A stretch of DNA of 64,000 nucleotides from the NCBI GenBank assembly GCA_019188255.1, contig JAETXT010000007.1:1922001-1986000 (forward strand). The letters are read 5' to 3'. Of the stretch, positions 45,325 to 56,568 are shown piece by piece. A program made the position numbers and the translations under genes. How positions within the stretch are numbered: position 1 is the first letter of the stretch; each line of letters starts with the position of its first letter. The notes under the pieces are model-generated. The model did no database searches, was not told where the DNA came from, and was given only the letters and a program-made list of their open reading frames with translations. The stretch comes from Verticillium longisporum. Taxonomy: Eukaryota; Ascomycota; Sordariomycetes; Glomerellales; Plectosphaerellaceae.

Positions 45325-47772
45325 ATGCGGTCGCTCAACACCAACTCGGCATCGACATCACATTCGAGAGATCCATCGCCGCCACGTTCGTCCGATCTAC
45401 TGCGCACGCGTCGATCCTTTCTTCCCAGCAAACAGACGCCCACAGCCACCCGAAAGCCTTCAACGACCACCGCCCTGAGACCGCGAATCACCCCCCGAAC
45501 CAGCACCGCCAGCTTGTCTCCCACCACCACCACCACCACCACAACCACCACTTCCTCCTCCTCCTCCTCCGCACCCAAAACAACAACAACACCGCCAACC
45601 CCGAGGCGGCAGCAATCCACTGCCCGACAACCGACCCTCTCGTCCACCCTGCGCCAGCCGCTCCGGAAGCTGTCCCAAAATGCACTGAACAAGACGCCTG
45701 TCGTCCGCCCCTCCATCGCTCCCAAGCTTAAGTCTTTGAGCGACATGCCGCCACCCCACGTTCAAACGGGTGCCCACGCTGCCCCCCGCCTGCCCGTCCT
45801 GAGCGCCTCGGCCGCCCAGGCGATGGGCAGAGCACCATTGACCCCCAAGATTGCCAGCAAGGCACAACACCATCACCAGCAGCCGCCCCTCGTCACACCT
45901 CTCGCCCGCCGAAAAACAGACCTCGGCCATGGGTCCGCCGCCTCAGGGGCAAGTGGGGGCCCTGGTGGTGGTGGTGGTGGAGGTGGTGTCAAGGACGACA
46001 TCACGAGCCCCGTGTCGGCATTCCTGAGCCACAACATCACGCCACGGTCGGGGAGCAGGCAGACCCGCGTCGACAGCGCCAGCAGCACGCCGACCGGCAC
46101 GCCGAATCCAGAACGAAACAGCGACTGGGATACTCGGTCGGCCTTTGCGTCCGTCTTTGACGGCGACATGAACAGGAAGCACGTCGTGACATTCAGCCCG
46201 CCATCTGATGTTGGCAGCAGGAATGATCCCTCCGACTCCAAGTTCTTCTACGCCAGTGATGCAAAGCCTTCCTCTCAACCCTCTCTCCTCAAGACGCAGC
46301 AGCAACAGCAGCAGCAACAGCAGCAGCAACAACCCATCAAGACGCCGACTTTTATTTATGCAAATGGCAGCGCCATCGAGAGGAATCGGCCCACGTCGCC
46401 CAGCGTCGTCCCAGGCTTCACACCAGTGTTGGCACCGACGCAGGAGGCACAGGCAAGCAAGTTCTTCTACGCCAACGGCGCTCCAGACTTTCAACCTGCC
46501 TACCGACCGGCTTCCGCCGCCGGCTCAACCGTATCATCGAGCTCCAAAATGAACGCCCCCAGAGCAGCACCGACAATCGCGACCGGTGGCTTTGCTGCTA
46601 CGAGCCGGCCCACGTCACCCAACAAACAAACCCAACCGATCCCACCGCCCTTGGCGAGGACGGCCACGTTATCGCCACAACCAGCGAGTCGGCCGCAGAT
46701 GGCCAGCCCGCCGACGCTCGCCGCACAGCCAGCTGCGAAACGAAGGGTCAGCATCGAAGTCCCACCGCAGCATGGCTCTCATTCTAGAAACGGCAGCGTC
46801 AGCTCGGGCGACGCCATCATCATGTCGAGGTTCATGGCCTCGCACCCCTCTTCCGAGCTCTCTTCCCCGACCTCTGCGCCCAACAACCCCGCCGTGACCA
46901 TGGCCTCTATTATACAAGCTGCCGAGGACCTTACCGAGTCGGATGATTCCAAAGGTCATGGTGAGCTCCAGAGCCCAACAAAGTCGACGCACTCGGGTGA
47001 CCCTCTCAACGATCTCGTTGCCCATGCCCGCCGGGAACGAAAGGTGCAAGACCTGGAGATTACCAATGCATCTCTCGAGGCCATCAACAGATCATTAGAG
47101 CGTCAACTACGTAAACAGACTGCCGAGCTAAGACGGTACCGCAGACTGTCGCGATCTGGCCGCCTGTCCCTGACATCTATGGCTTCTAGCCGCGTTCCAT
47201 CCGACTCGACGGTGGGCACGGCGGTCGGGATGGAAGGTGGTCTCGAGCTATCCGACCTCAGCGAGGATGAAGGCGAGGACGAAGAAGAGGAGGATGACGA
47301 TCTCGGGTCGCTGTATGACACGGACCCCTCCGATAGCGAATCCATCTCCAGCCCAGGCCTCAAAGCCGCTGACCGCCGCCGCAAGCGGGATGAGCGGCGC
47401 CTCCAGCTCGACCTAACGAAGCACCGGGAACTCCTCGTTGACAGCCAAAAGATCAACCAGAGCATCAAGCGCTGCCTCAACTGGACCGAGGAGCTCATCA
47501 AGGACGGCAAGAAGGCACTCGAGTACAAGGTGCGTGCGAGTGACGTGGAGCTGGCGCCAAGGGTCCTGGCACCGCAGTACGAAGACGACCCAGATGTGCT
47601 AAAGTCTGGGGACGTCGGGGACGACGACGGCGACATTACTCTGTCAGACTCCATCTTGGATGAAGTGCCACCTACGACTGCTACCCTGAAGGGAGCGAAC
47701 CTCGCGCCGCCATGGAGTGGCGATCCGCAAATAAGAGACAGCGGCATTGAGCTACCCACTGACGAGGGGTAG
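45325..47772 (+). CDS. Large disordered protein with coiled coil and repeated KFFYA motifs
   Basis: Single exon of 815 residues. It is mostly low complexity: Thr-rich (ten Thr in a row), Ser run, Gly run (residues 215-222), 12 Gln at about residues 325-336, and acidic patches. Three related short motifs lie in the disordered middle: SKFFYA at 305-310, TFIYANG at 342-348, and SKFFYANG at 378-385, spaced by about 36 residues. A confident coiled coil follows (KVQDLEITNASLEAINRSLE, then RQLRKQTAELRRYRRLSRSG). A helical Lys/Arg/Glu segment near the C-terminus (KHRELLVDSQKINQSIKRCL) looks folded. I know similar fungal sequences only as hypothetical proteins. A scaffold or polarity-type role is a guess from architecture. 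No membrane segment or signal peptide. Confidence 0.75.
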   Translation: MRSLNTNSASTSHSRDPSPPRSSDLLRTRRSFLPSKQTPTATRKPSTTTALRPRITPRTSTASLSPTTTTTTTTTTSSSSSSAPKTTTTPPTPRRQQSTARQPTLSSTLRQPLRKLSQNALNKTPVVRPSIAPKLKSLSDMPPPHVQTGAHAAPRLPVLSASAAQAMGRAPLTPKIASKAQHHHQQPPLVTPLARRKTDLGHGSAASGASGGPGGGGGGGGVKDDITSPVSAFLSHNITPRSGSRQTRVDSASSTPTGTPNPERNSDWDTRSAFASVFDGDMNRKHVVTFSPPSDVGSRNDPSDSKFFYASDAKPSSQPSLLKTQQQQQQQQQQQQPIKTPTFIYANGSAIERNRPTSPSVVPGFTPVLAPTQEAQASKFFYANGAPDFQPAYRPASAAGSTVSSSSKMNAPRAAPTIATGGFAATSRPTSPNKQTQPIPPPLARTATLSPQPASRPQMASPPTLAAQPAAKRRVSIEVPPQHGSHSRNGSVSSGDAIIMSRFMASHPSSELSSPTSAPNNPAVTMASIIQAAEDLTESDDSKGHGELQSPTKSTHSGDPLNDLVAHARRERKVQDLEITNASLEAINRSLERQLRKQTAELRRYRRLSRSGRLSLTSMASSRVPSDSTVGTAVGMEGGLELSDLSEDEGEDEEEEDDDLGSLYDTDPSDSESISSPGLKAADRRRKRDERRLQLDLTKHRELLVDSQKINQSIKRCLNWTEELIKDGKKALEYKVRASDVELAPRVLAPQYEDDPDVLKSGDVGDDDGDITLSDSILDEVPPTTATLKGANLAPPWSGDPQIRDSGIELPTDEG
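46297..46332 (+). repeat. CAG/CAA repeat (12 Gln)
   Basis: Twelve glutamine codons in a row, a mixture of CAG and CAA, inside the disordered protein. Confidence 0.95.
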
Positions 47773-48969
47773 ACTTTGTCAGCTGCTCGATTGCCATCCA
47801 CCTTCCACTATAAACTCTTCGCACATACACCTTGTAATTTCCACGACCTTTCCCGTCATCGACCCGGCGTCGCGGCGCCACATCACTCACCACTCACACA
47901 CACACTCACGGACCACGGCTTTTCCTTTTTCCACAACACAGCATTGCATTGCGAGGGAGGGCACGGCAAAGACCGTATGCCCGGGGCGTTTTTGTTTCCA
48001 TCTTTTAGCAGGCGGGGGCTTAGCTCCGGTTGACATTACACCTGCGCCCATTATTCCACACTGCTCCCCCACCAAGCCCAAACGTCACGCATCTCTGCGG
48101 ACAAGACGAGTTCGTAAACTCGGAGGGAGTGTGCTATCACCCGTATTTCGGACTCCCTGCATCGGGACTCCTCCACCTCGTGTCATCTGGCTCTGCTTTC
48201 TTTTGTCGCTTTTTTGTGTGTCTGTCTTGTTGCTGCTGCCTCGCGAATGGATATTGCATGTACCCATTAGATACCCCAGGATCACATAAAGAATGGAGGA
48301 ACAAGGCGAGCCTGACGGGCTCTGTCTGGGAGATGCTAGCTAGTCAGCCAGCCGAGGCGAAGACGAATTATTCAAGATGCTGCCGTTTCGTGATTACTTA
48401 GGATGATTGTAAGGCTGAGCATGGCCCACTTCCGAGTCGGGGACCCGGTTCAGGATGTTTAGATGCGGCACGAGCTGGAGGAATGGATCGACATCTGACT
48501 TCAGTCGAGCTGTGGCACTGATCGGCCGTCACCACTGTTACCCATATCACCGATTCGGAAAAGCTTCACATCTAACATTGCGTCTCTCTGGACAGACAGC
48601 AGACCACGAAGACCGGGAATCCAATCGGCAGCAGGACCCTTCTAAACACATTCGAGTTGAACAAGAGAAGAAGAAACGGAAAAGTCTATCTTCATAAGGA
48701 GGAGAAGACAAAAAAAAGGTGGTATTATCCATGCAATAAAAAAAGAAGACAAAGACAGAGCGAACTCTTCCCTTCCCTCCCACACATCTCTCAACGCCCC
48801 CGCTCTACACTGTCCTCTGCCACGTCTGCCCTGCCCGTACCGTTCACGACCGGCTCATCATGTCGCAACAAGACACATCCTATAGGACGCCAAGGCACAT
48901 ACTCCGGCTCACGGTCCGTCCTCGCGCGCCGCGTGCTGCGCTGCCTCGTCCGTTGCGTCGGCGGCCCCC
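47773..48969. other. Convergent intergenic region
   Basis: 1.2 kb between the 3' ends of the disordered-protein gene and the DnaJ gene. No gene recognised. Confidence 0.5.
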
Positions 48970-50652
48970 TCACAGGTCGGCCTTCTCCTTGGGCACGTTC
49001 GGCGCGTCGGCGGCCGTCTTCTCGGCCTCGTCGTGGTGGGGGTGCAGGTGGTGCTTCTTGCCCGACTTCTTCTTCGTGTCCTTTTCGCGCTTGATGGCCG
49101 CCTCGGCGACGAGCTGCTCGAAGACGAGGTGGTCGCCCTCCTCTTCGGGGGAGCGTTTCGCCTTTTGTCGGTGACGTTATTAGCGCGTGTCTTTTGCGTA
49201 TTGGCAAGGACAGGGAGACGGAAAGAGGACGAAGGACGAACGGAAATGGGTGAGACGGGACGTACCTTGATGAAAATGTCGCCAATGAGGACCAGGGCCT
49301 CGGCGCGCTGGAGACGCTTCTGCAGGGGCACCTTCTTGTCGTAGAGGACCTGGTCGCAGACCTCGCGCAGGACGCTCTGGATCTCAAACTTGGAGCCGCG
49401 CCAGGCGGCGGTGAGGATCTTGCCGGTGACGCGGCGCTCAAACTCGGCCTTTTGCTCGTCGGACCAGTCGTCGCCGCCCTGCTCCTCCATGCGGGCCATC
49501 TCCTCAATGGTCTGCTGGGCGTCAATGGCCGACGAGATGGTGCCCCACGTCTCCTTGACGAGGGTGCCCTTGTCGCGGACGCGGCTGAAGAAGCCGCCGA
49601 TGCCGAGGAACTTTTGGGAGCGCAGCAGGTTCGTCGCCTTGGCGAGGTACGTCTGGCCGATGGCGTGGAGAATGTCGAGGCCGAACGACTCCATCTTCAT
49701 GTTGGCCTCCTCGAGGCGCGTCTTCTCCTGGAACGCCCGCGTCACGGCCTCGCCGCGGTCCGTCTCGGTCCACACGCTGACGCGGTCGATGAGCTTGCGC
49801 GCCAGCGTGTCGACGCGCTCCTGCCGCACGAGCGCCCGCTGCGCCTCCATGGCCGCGAGCTGCTCGCGCTGCTCCTTGTTGAGGCCGCCCTTCTTCTTCT
49901 CCTTTTCGCGCAGCGACTCTTCCGTCTCGGGAACCGCCCCCGCCGCCGTCGCCGCTGACGCCTCGTCCGAGGGGCGGTCCATGAGGGCCGGGCGCAGCGG
50001 GATCTGCGTGCGCGAGCGGTTCGCTGAGCCGCCCGAGGGGCTCGGCGAGGGTGTGCGGGGGCAGGGGCGGGGCGGCGGCAGCGGCAGAGCCGTCAGCGGC
50101 GGGCACGAAGGGCTTGTCGGCGTGGGCGGCGGGCGTCTTCTCGTCCTCGACGACGACGGTCGGGGGTGGCGCGTGGGCGGCGGCATCCTTCTGGCTCGCC
50201 CTCATCGCCTCCGCTGTGCCGGGGAACTCGGCGTCGTCACCAGCTGTGGCGGTGGTGTTGGGGGCAGCAGCAGCGGCGGCGGCGGCGGCGGCAGCAGCCT
50301 CCTGCTCCTGCTCCTGCTCTTGCATGGTGATGTCCATGGTGGCGGTCAGGTCCTTCATGAGGCTGATCTCGCCGATCCAGTCGACAAAGGCATCACCGCC
50401 AAAGATGGAGGTGAAGAACTCGGCGGGGTCGGCAAAACCCTCGCTGGGCTTGGCGTGGTCCTTGCCAAACTTGTCGTAGGCGGCCCGTAGGTCTTTATCA
50501 GAAAGGACCTGGTAGGCCTCGCCGATCTCCTGGAACTTTTCATGTGCGGAGGGGTCGTTGGGGTTCTTGTCTGGGCGGAGGGTGTCAGCAATGTGTCGTT
50601 CTCGGTCTGATGACGCCACGGGGGACGGGGAACGCACCTGGGTGGTGAACGA

Positions 50653-50684
<32 letters not shown>

Positions 50685-50743
50685 AGCTCGGAAGCCGTGG
50701 GTTGAACACCCAGAGTGTCGTAGTATGCGGTGTCCGCAACCAT
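48970..50743 (-). CDS. DnaJ-domain chaperone with X-domain (CAJ1-like; one apparent frameshift)
   Basis: Exons 50743-50638, 50570-49266 and 49161-48970. The J-domain starts [20 protein letters not shown], has the HPD motif split by intron 1 (VHHP|DKNP) and ends near [12 protein letters not shown]. An Ala-rich and Gln-rich linker follows. The C-terminal DnaJ-X domain is highly conserved: [28 protein letters not shown]-like, [40 protein letters not shown]. The frame shifts inside the linker, probably at the G5 run 50057-50061: one base less links the J-domain to the X-domain and gives about 533 residues. The tail is Lys/His-rich. It stimulates Hsp70 ATPase; similar proteins are linked to ER or peroxisome membranes, though the location is not visible here. 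Confidence 0.85.
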
Positions 50744-51598
50744 GATGGCTATGGGTAGGAGAGATTATTCGGAGGGGGGTATCGGGGGTCGGATGTCTCA
50801 CTGAAGAGGGCAGAGGTGGGTTGCTATTCGTAGCAAAGGCGATCTGGCGATATAGGAAGAGTAGGAGAAGAAGATCTTAGTAGCGGTCGTTGTTTTGTAA
50901 CGGTCAGATGGCCAAGTTGGAAAAGCATATGGAAATCCGGTGCCTGAAGGTTAGGTAGGTTGGTTCCCTCACCTGGTTGATGGCGGGCAAGTGGTACGTA
51001 CCTCCCGCTCCCAGGTGCTTGTGCTTGGGGGGCAGCGTTTTTGCGAAGCCCCGCCAAATTACGTCGTCGGTCAGCCCAAGAGATGAGTCGCCAACTCAAC
51101 CAGTGGCGCTGGCACTGGCACTGGCACTGGCACTGGCAGTGGCGGCTCCGCCTTGGATCACCACAGGCAAAACTCAGCGTCTGGCCACTGTTGTCACAAC
51201 GGTCCGCCAGACAACCTTGTCCATTTTCGGGGGCCGCTCGGAAAGCGCATTACGTGTACCGCGGCTTGGAGGGGCTTATGACGTTGCTACTTCTTTTTCC
51301 ATTGCTTCCACCACACCATGACATTTGCCCAGGGTCGGTCACTTGGCGGCTCGTTCTCTCGGACGCTCCGGCAGAATATTAAGGCATCGACACCAGTACA
51401 TCGATTTTCATAGCATTTCAATCCTCGCGCCTACGAAAGGTCTGCCTCTGCAACTTCCCTCCACATCAAGCTGTGGATGCGCCTTGGAAGCATGCGTCTG
51501 CACACAGTACCTCAGAATCTCACTCACTTTACGACCCTGAACGCCTGCCAACGACATGCTTAGACCCTCCTTACGCATTTCGCATGATGCTCGACATC
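50744..51598. other. Intergenic region with hexanucleotide repeat
   Basis: Contains the CTGGCA repeat at 51109-51138 and a TAGGTAGG-type motif near 50952. No gene seen. Confidence 0.5.
51109..51138. repeat. (CTGGCA)5 hexanucleotide repeat
   Basis: Five perfect units, flanked by one-base variants on each side. Confidence 0.95.
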
Positions 51599-52563
51599 TC
51601 AATTAACACCAGCAGCCTTCATCCGCTGGAAACAGTTCCGATACGCGTCGTGCACCTCGGGCACCTCGTACCCGTACTCCTTCAGCTTGCTGACGAGCTT
51701 GGTCGTGTCGAGCTTGCAGTTACTGCGCCCGGCCTTGATGACCTTGGCCTGTTCCTCGAGCGAGAAGTTCTTCCAGGTAAAGTCGGGCCGCACAATCTCC
51801 TTGAACAGGCTGAGCACCTCGTTGTGGGAGATGGCGCCTGGGTTGGTAAAGTTGAAAACGCCCGTGTCCCTGTGCTCCGCCATGAGGATCGAGGCCGGCA
51901 AGAGATCGTGGAGGATCGTGTTGCTGTTGGGAATGTCCACGACCCGATCATACTTGCTGATCTTGGTGACAAAGTTGCGCGAGTGCAAGTCGTCGCTGAC
52001 GGGCATGCGCAGACGCAGGATGAGGCAGTTGGTGTAGTGTTTCATGATCTGGCCCGAGTTAGCTTTTCGCCGAGTTGGGCTCGACAGCCGGAAACGCTCA
52101 CCTCCTCGACATGGCCCTTGGTGTCTGAGTAAAAGCTGCCCTTGAAATTGGCGGCATCCGTCTCGAGGTAGCCGGGCCCGCCAATAGGGTGAGCGTCATC
52201 ATACTGGTAGATGCAGCCAGTCGCAAAGACGGTACAGTGGATGCCCTTGAGGAAACAGGCGTCGGCAAGGTTGAGGGTGCCGATGGCATTGGATCGCATC
52301 GTCGCCTCCTTGTTGTCCTCGCACCAGTCGACATTGGGCCGGCCTGTGCAACCTGCAGCGTTGAGCACGTGGGTTGGCCTGACCCTGTCGAGCTCGGCGA
52401 GGACGCCCTCGCGGTTCTCCATGCGAACAGTGGTTGTGTGAACCTCCTTGCCAGCGGCCTCAAGAAGACTCTTGAGGTGACCGGCTACCCAGCCTTCGCC
52501 GCCCCAGATGAGGAAGCGATTGGGGCCCGAAGAGCCGCTGTTGGCACCGTTCGTAACTGACAT
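51599..52563 (-). CDS. UDP-4-keto-6-deoxyglucose 3,5-epimerase/4-reductase-like (NRS/ER type)
   Basis: Two exons (52563-52102 and 52048-51599) give 303 residues. ATG 52563 starts MSVTNGANSGSSGPNRFLIW. The Rossmann glycine motif is W20-GGEGWVAG and the SDR catalytic pair is Tyr145-x3-Lys149 (SFYSDTKGH). The segments HVLNAAGCTGRPNVDWCED and GVFNFTNPGAISHNEVL are typical of the eukaryotic epimerase/reductase family, related to RmlD and to the C-terminal half of plant rhamnose synthases. Described fungal members turn UDP-4-keto-6-deoxyglucose into UDP-rhamnose with NADPH. The partner 4,6-dehydratase is not in this window. The protein has no membrane anchor and is probably cytosolic. Substrate assignment is by family. 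Confidence 0.85.
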
Positions 52564-54783
52564 GGTGACCGCTGAGGTATGCTGAGCTGAGTGAGTAAAA
52601 CGATGATGTTCCACAGTGGATGCTGTTGTCGATCACAGGCACGGGAGAGGCACAGGATCCGCAGGCTAGATGCAATTGAGGACTGGAAACGCTGGAGATG
52701 CGATGTCTGTTTTTGTTCAGAACGAGAAGACGAGCCGGAATCGAGGGAAGCAGAAGAAAAATGAAAGCGATCAGGAAGGAAGGGATAGAGTTAAGAAGTA
52801 GTGTCTCGTGGCAGGAACGAGGCAAGGGGAGGGGGCCAACTGTGACTGCGACTGCGACGAAGCACTGGGCTCAGACCAATGTCAGGCAAAGCGTGTTGAA
52901 CCTTGAACGGAAGACCGGGGAGCGATGGTCGCACAACCTTCACTAATTACTGCTCCATCTGAAGCTTAATCGCCTCGTCTCGTCTCGCATTGACAACGAC
53001 GTTTGCGCGGCAAATGGGACGAGGGTATGCAAGCTGGAGAAGCTCCAACTTACGTCCTTTGTTTCCATCCCAAACAAGCTCCCACATCCCCTCTCGCTTG
53101 GAGCCCCCCATCAACACCATCACCCATGTACTGGTAGAGCTCTTACATGTTGATCAGAGCTCGAGGTACCGCCATTACAATGTTGCCTCTCGTCGTTGAG
53201 ACACGCCAAATGTATTGGGAGGAACCCAATTGATCGGGAGAGCCGTCTCCATTGAACCATCTTCGCCTGCCCTGTCTGGCTTTCCCAGTGTGGCATTTTT
53301 GGCAATCCGTCTCAACGGCCACGCGGCGGTGAGCTTGCGGGGTCGAGCGTAACCTTTGGGGAATGAGCCGCCATTTCGAAACCATCCACCACTGCGGCCG
53401 TTTGGGGTACAGCCGAGTCATACCTCCTGGGCCCGTGTGCGCCGACCAGATTGGAACCGCTCAGGTGCAGCATTACCGACATGGTACTTCGAGGGGTTGG
53501 CTGACCAGTATTCCGCCTGTCGACGGTCTTATTGGGGTGAGGTCATCAGCGCAGTCGCTTGGATCACTGTCAATGTACAGTAATGAAGCTTGCCAAACAG
53601 CCTCAGATGACCATGGTCGAGAGTAACGAGTTGCTCTAGTGGCCTGGTGAAGGAGACTCTGCCAAAGCTAGACAGGTTGTACGGGCTTCTGCGCCCAAGA
53701 CTGTTCTGGCGGCCACTGGCATGGAGAGAAGCAATGGGTGAGTTGAGGATGAATAGTTGAGGCATTCGTTGACGAAATATGGATCACATCCGGCAGGCGG
53801 ACAGTATACTCACAAAGACTAGCATGTGGTATCGAAATGCATAGTATGCGATGCTGCCACGGAGCAGGCAGCATGTTTGGATGGCCGCGACATGAACCAC
53901 GCAAGCCTGTACCCGTCTGGTGGAGCCATGAACACAGAGAGAGACAAGCCGATGTCAGAAATGCAATGGGTTCAAGCCTACAAACCAAGGCGCAATCAGC
54001 TTAAAAGACGGGTTGTAATACATTCGGGCTGCCCTCCGGTGGCGCCGTCGGCCATGTCCTTCAAGACTGGTCTCATCCATCGGCACCGCGTCGGCACTGT
54101 CTCTTGATCAATACTGAACCATTCCAAGGCGCCCACGGAACGCCGACTCGGCACCGCTCACACTGGCTGGGCTCTCGGGCGGTCGGTGTAAAGTCGCACG
54201 CGGTTTGTGTGTGGCTGGCACCTGTCACTGGCAAAGCCTCCTGGCAAGCACCAAGTGTAGCGTGGTCCAGTGTGCAGTGCTCTGGAGTTGGGCCAAGCAA
54301 TCATAGGTAGTGGCCAATTGGCTCGCTTAGGAGATTCACGCCCCTCTCAGCATCAGAGTGTGGCCTCACAGGGCGTTGTCATAGCATGCTGACTACTCAG
54401 GCACATACCTTTCTCCAGATTCAATCAGGCTCCAGCCAGTCATCGTGCCCTTTCTGGTCCAAAGGTCCCGTCATTTCGGTCAGGGCAACTTGCTCTACCC
54501 ACTACCCACGAGCACCCCCAAGGCCGATAGGGGGGTGCCTGGAGCAAAGTGAAGAAAGCCAGGTGGAGAATCTTCTGCCCCCTTCTCCTCAATCTCCCCA
54601 AGCCCCAAATGGTGCTGAATTCTTCCATCCATCCATCTTGGGTGTTCTCCTAACCTGCCACCTCCTCACATCTCCTCCCCCCTTCCAACACCACCTCCTC
54701 CTCCTCCGCCGCCGCCGCCGCAACCTCCCTCACCACTCTCGGCGATTACAAGAGCGAATGTTGACCACTTGATTGCGGCCAAC
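52564..54783. promoter_or_regulatory. Divergent intergenic region, epimerase/reductase to ERG9
   Basis: About 2.2 kb before the ERG9 TATA motif, with a CT-rich tract (about 54640-54760) that includes CTC and CCG repeats, typical of a strong fungal promoter. No gene is supported. Confidence 0.5.
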
Positions 54784-54784
54784 A

Positions 54785-54790
54785 TATAAA
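54785..54790 (+). promoter_or_regulatory. Putative TATA box of erg9
   Basis: TATAAA about 195 bp before the ATG at 54984, followed by CT-rich leader sequence. Confidence 0.45.
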
Positions 54791-54983
54791 CGTTCTCTTC
54801 CTCCCCTTCACGACACCGCACTTGGAACGAATTTTGATACCCCATCCGAGTCGTGTCTCCCAGAAGAATACTCTACTTTCTTCTCTTTCCCTTCCCACAC
54901 AGCGTCGGCAATCTCGACGCGTTCTTTCACGCCGACTTCTCTTCCCCGCACTCGTTGCCGCTGTCGCTGGCATATCCATCATC

Positions 54984-56568
54984 ATGGGTGCCCTCTACTA
55001 CGCTTTCCACCCAAACCAATTGCGGTCCATCATCCAATGGTACGGCGCCCCTCCGCCCTCTCTGTGCCCACGTGCTCGACTCGTTCTGACTATTTCCACA
55101 GGAAGATGTGGCACGATCCCGTTCACAGGCGAACGCCCGAGAAGGAGAGCCCGGAACTGCGAAAGTGCTTCGAGCTGCTCGACTTGACGAGCCGTAGCTT
55201 TTCGTCCGTTATCCAGGAGCTCAACCCGGAGCTCCTCGTTCCCGTCTGCCTGTTCTATCTCTGCCTCCGCGGTCTCGACACCATTGAGGATGACATGACG
55301 CTCTCTGTCGAGAAGAAGGTGCCACTTCTGAGGAAATTTGACGAGTGCATGGAGACGGATGGCTGGACATTCACCGAGAGCGGCCCCAACGAAAAGGACC
55401 GCGAGCTCCTGGTCCACTTCGATGTCGTGATCACCGAGCTGAAGAAGCTGAAGCCCGTCTACTACGATGTCATCAAGGACATCACCATCAAAATGGGCAA
55501 CGGTATGGCCGACTACATCAACGCCCCCTTCGGTGTCGAGAAGGTCACCGAGTACGAGCTGTACTGCCACTACGTTGCCGGTCTGGTTGGCGAGGGCCTC
55601 ACCAAGCTCTTCGTCCGAGGCAACCTTGCCAACCCCCGCCTCGAGGAGAGGCCGGAGCTGACCGAGTCGATGGGTCAGTTCCTGCAGAAGACCAACATCA
55701 TCCGCGATGTCCACGAAGACTTTGAGGACAACCGCAGCTTCTGGCCCAAGGAGATCTGGAGCAAGCACGTCGACACGTGGGAGGATCTTTTCAAGCCCGA
55801 GAACCGCGAAAAGGCGATGCAGTGCAGCTCCGAAATGGTCCTCAATGCGCTCAAGCACGCCGAGGACTGCCTGTTCTACATGGCCGGCATGCGCGACCAG
55901 AGCTGCTTCAACTTTGTCGCCATTCCCCAGAGCATGGCCATTGCCAGTCTCGAGCTTGTCTTCCGCAACCCCCGCCTCTTCGACAGCCACCTCAAGATCT
56001 CCAAGGGTGATGCTTGCCAGCTCATGATCGAGTCGACGCAGAACCTGTTTGTTGTGTGCGACATCTTCAAGCGTTACGTCCGGAGGATACACAAGAAGAA
56101 CGACCCGCGCGACCCCAACTACGTCCCCATCAGTGTGCAGTGCGCCAAGGTATGTATCTTCTGCCCTACCCAGCCAGGATCTCCCTGCTAACAGATTTGC
56201 TAGATTGAGCAGTTCATCGACACTCTGTACCCGAGGCAAGACCCTGAAAAGCTCACCGTGGAGCAGAAGAAGAAGGACGCCAAGGATCCCAGCATGGACC
56301 CTGGCGAGGCAGCCGTTCTTCTCGGCATCACGCTGCTGACGCTCCTCTTCGTCTCTGGTCTCATGGTATGTCAACAAATGCTCTTTCGCTTGTCTAGCAC
56401 TCTCGACTAACAATTTCACAGATTGGCACGGCGTGGTTCTTCGGCGCACGCTTCGATGGTCTCTGGTCTGGACTCTTCGGCTCCTCACAAAACGAGACGT
56501 ACAGCTGGCCGACCGCTGGCGAGGCCGTTCCCTCGGCAGTGCCTTCGATCGAGCATCCCGAGCTGTAA
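54984..56568 (+). CDS. erg9: Squalene synthase ERG9
   Basis: Four exons (54984-55039, 55102-56149, 56204-56365, 56422-56568) give 470 residues, the normal length. It begins [20 protein letters not shown]. The two Mg-binding aspartate motifs are DTIEDD (78-83) and DVHED (221-225), the latter inside [20 protein letters not shown]. Other conserved blocks are [17 protein letters not shown] and [22 protein letters not shown]-terminal hydrophobic helix ([20 protein letters not shown], split by the last intron) anchors it in the ER membrane. It joins two farnesyl diphosphates and reduces the product to squalene, the first committed step to ergosterol. The gene looks intact. Confidence 0.98.

Noticed and set aside
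49390..50490. 366-codon plus-strand frame opposite the DnaJ-X gene
   Set aside because: Antisense shadow; the minus strand carries the conserved X-domain.
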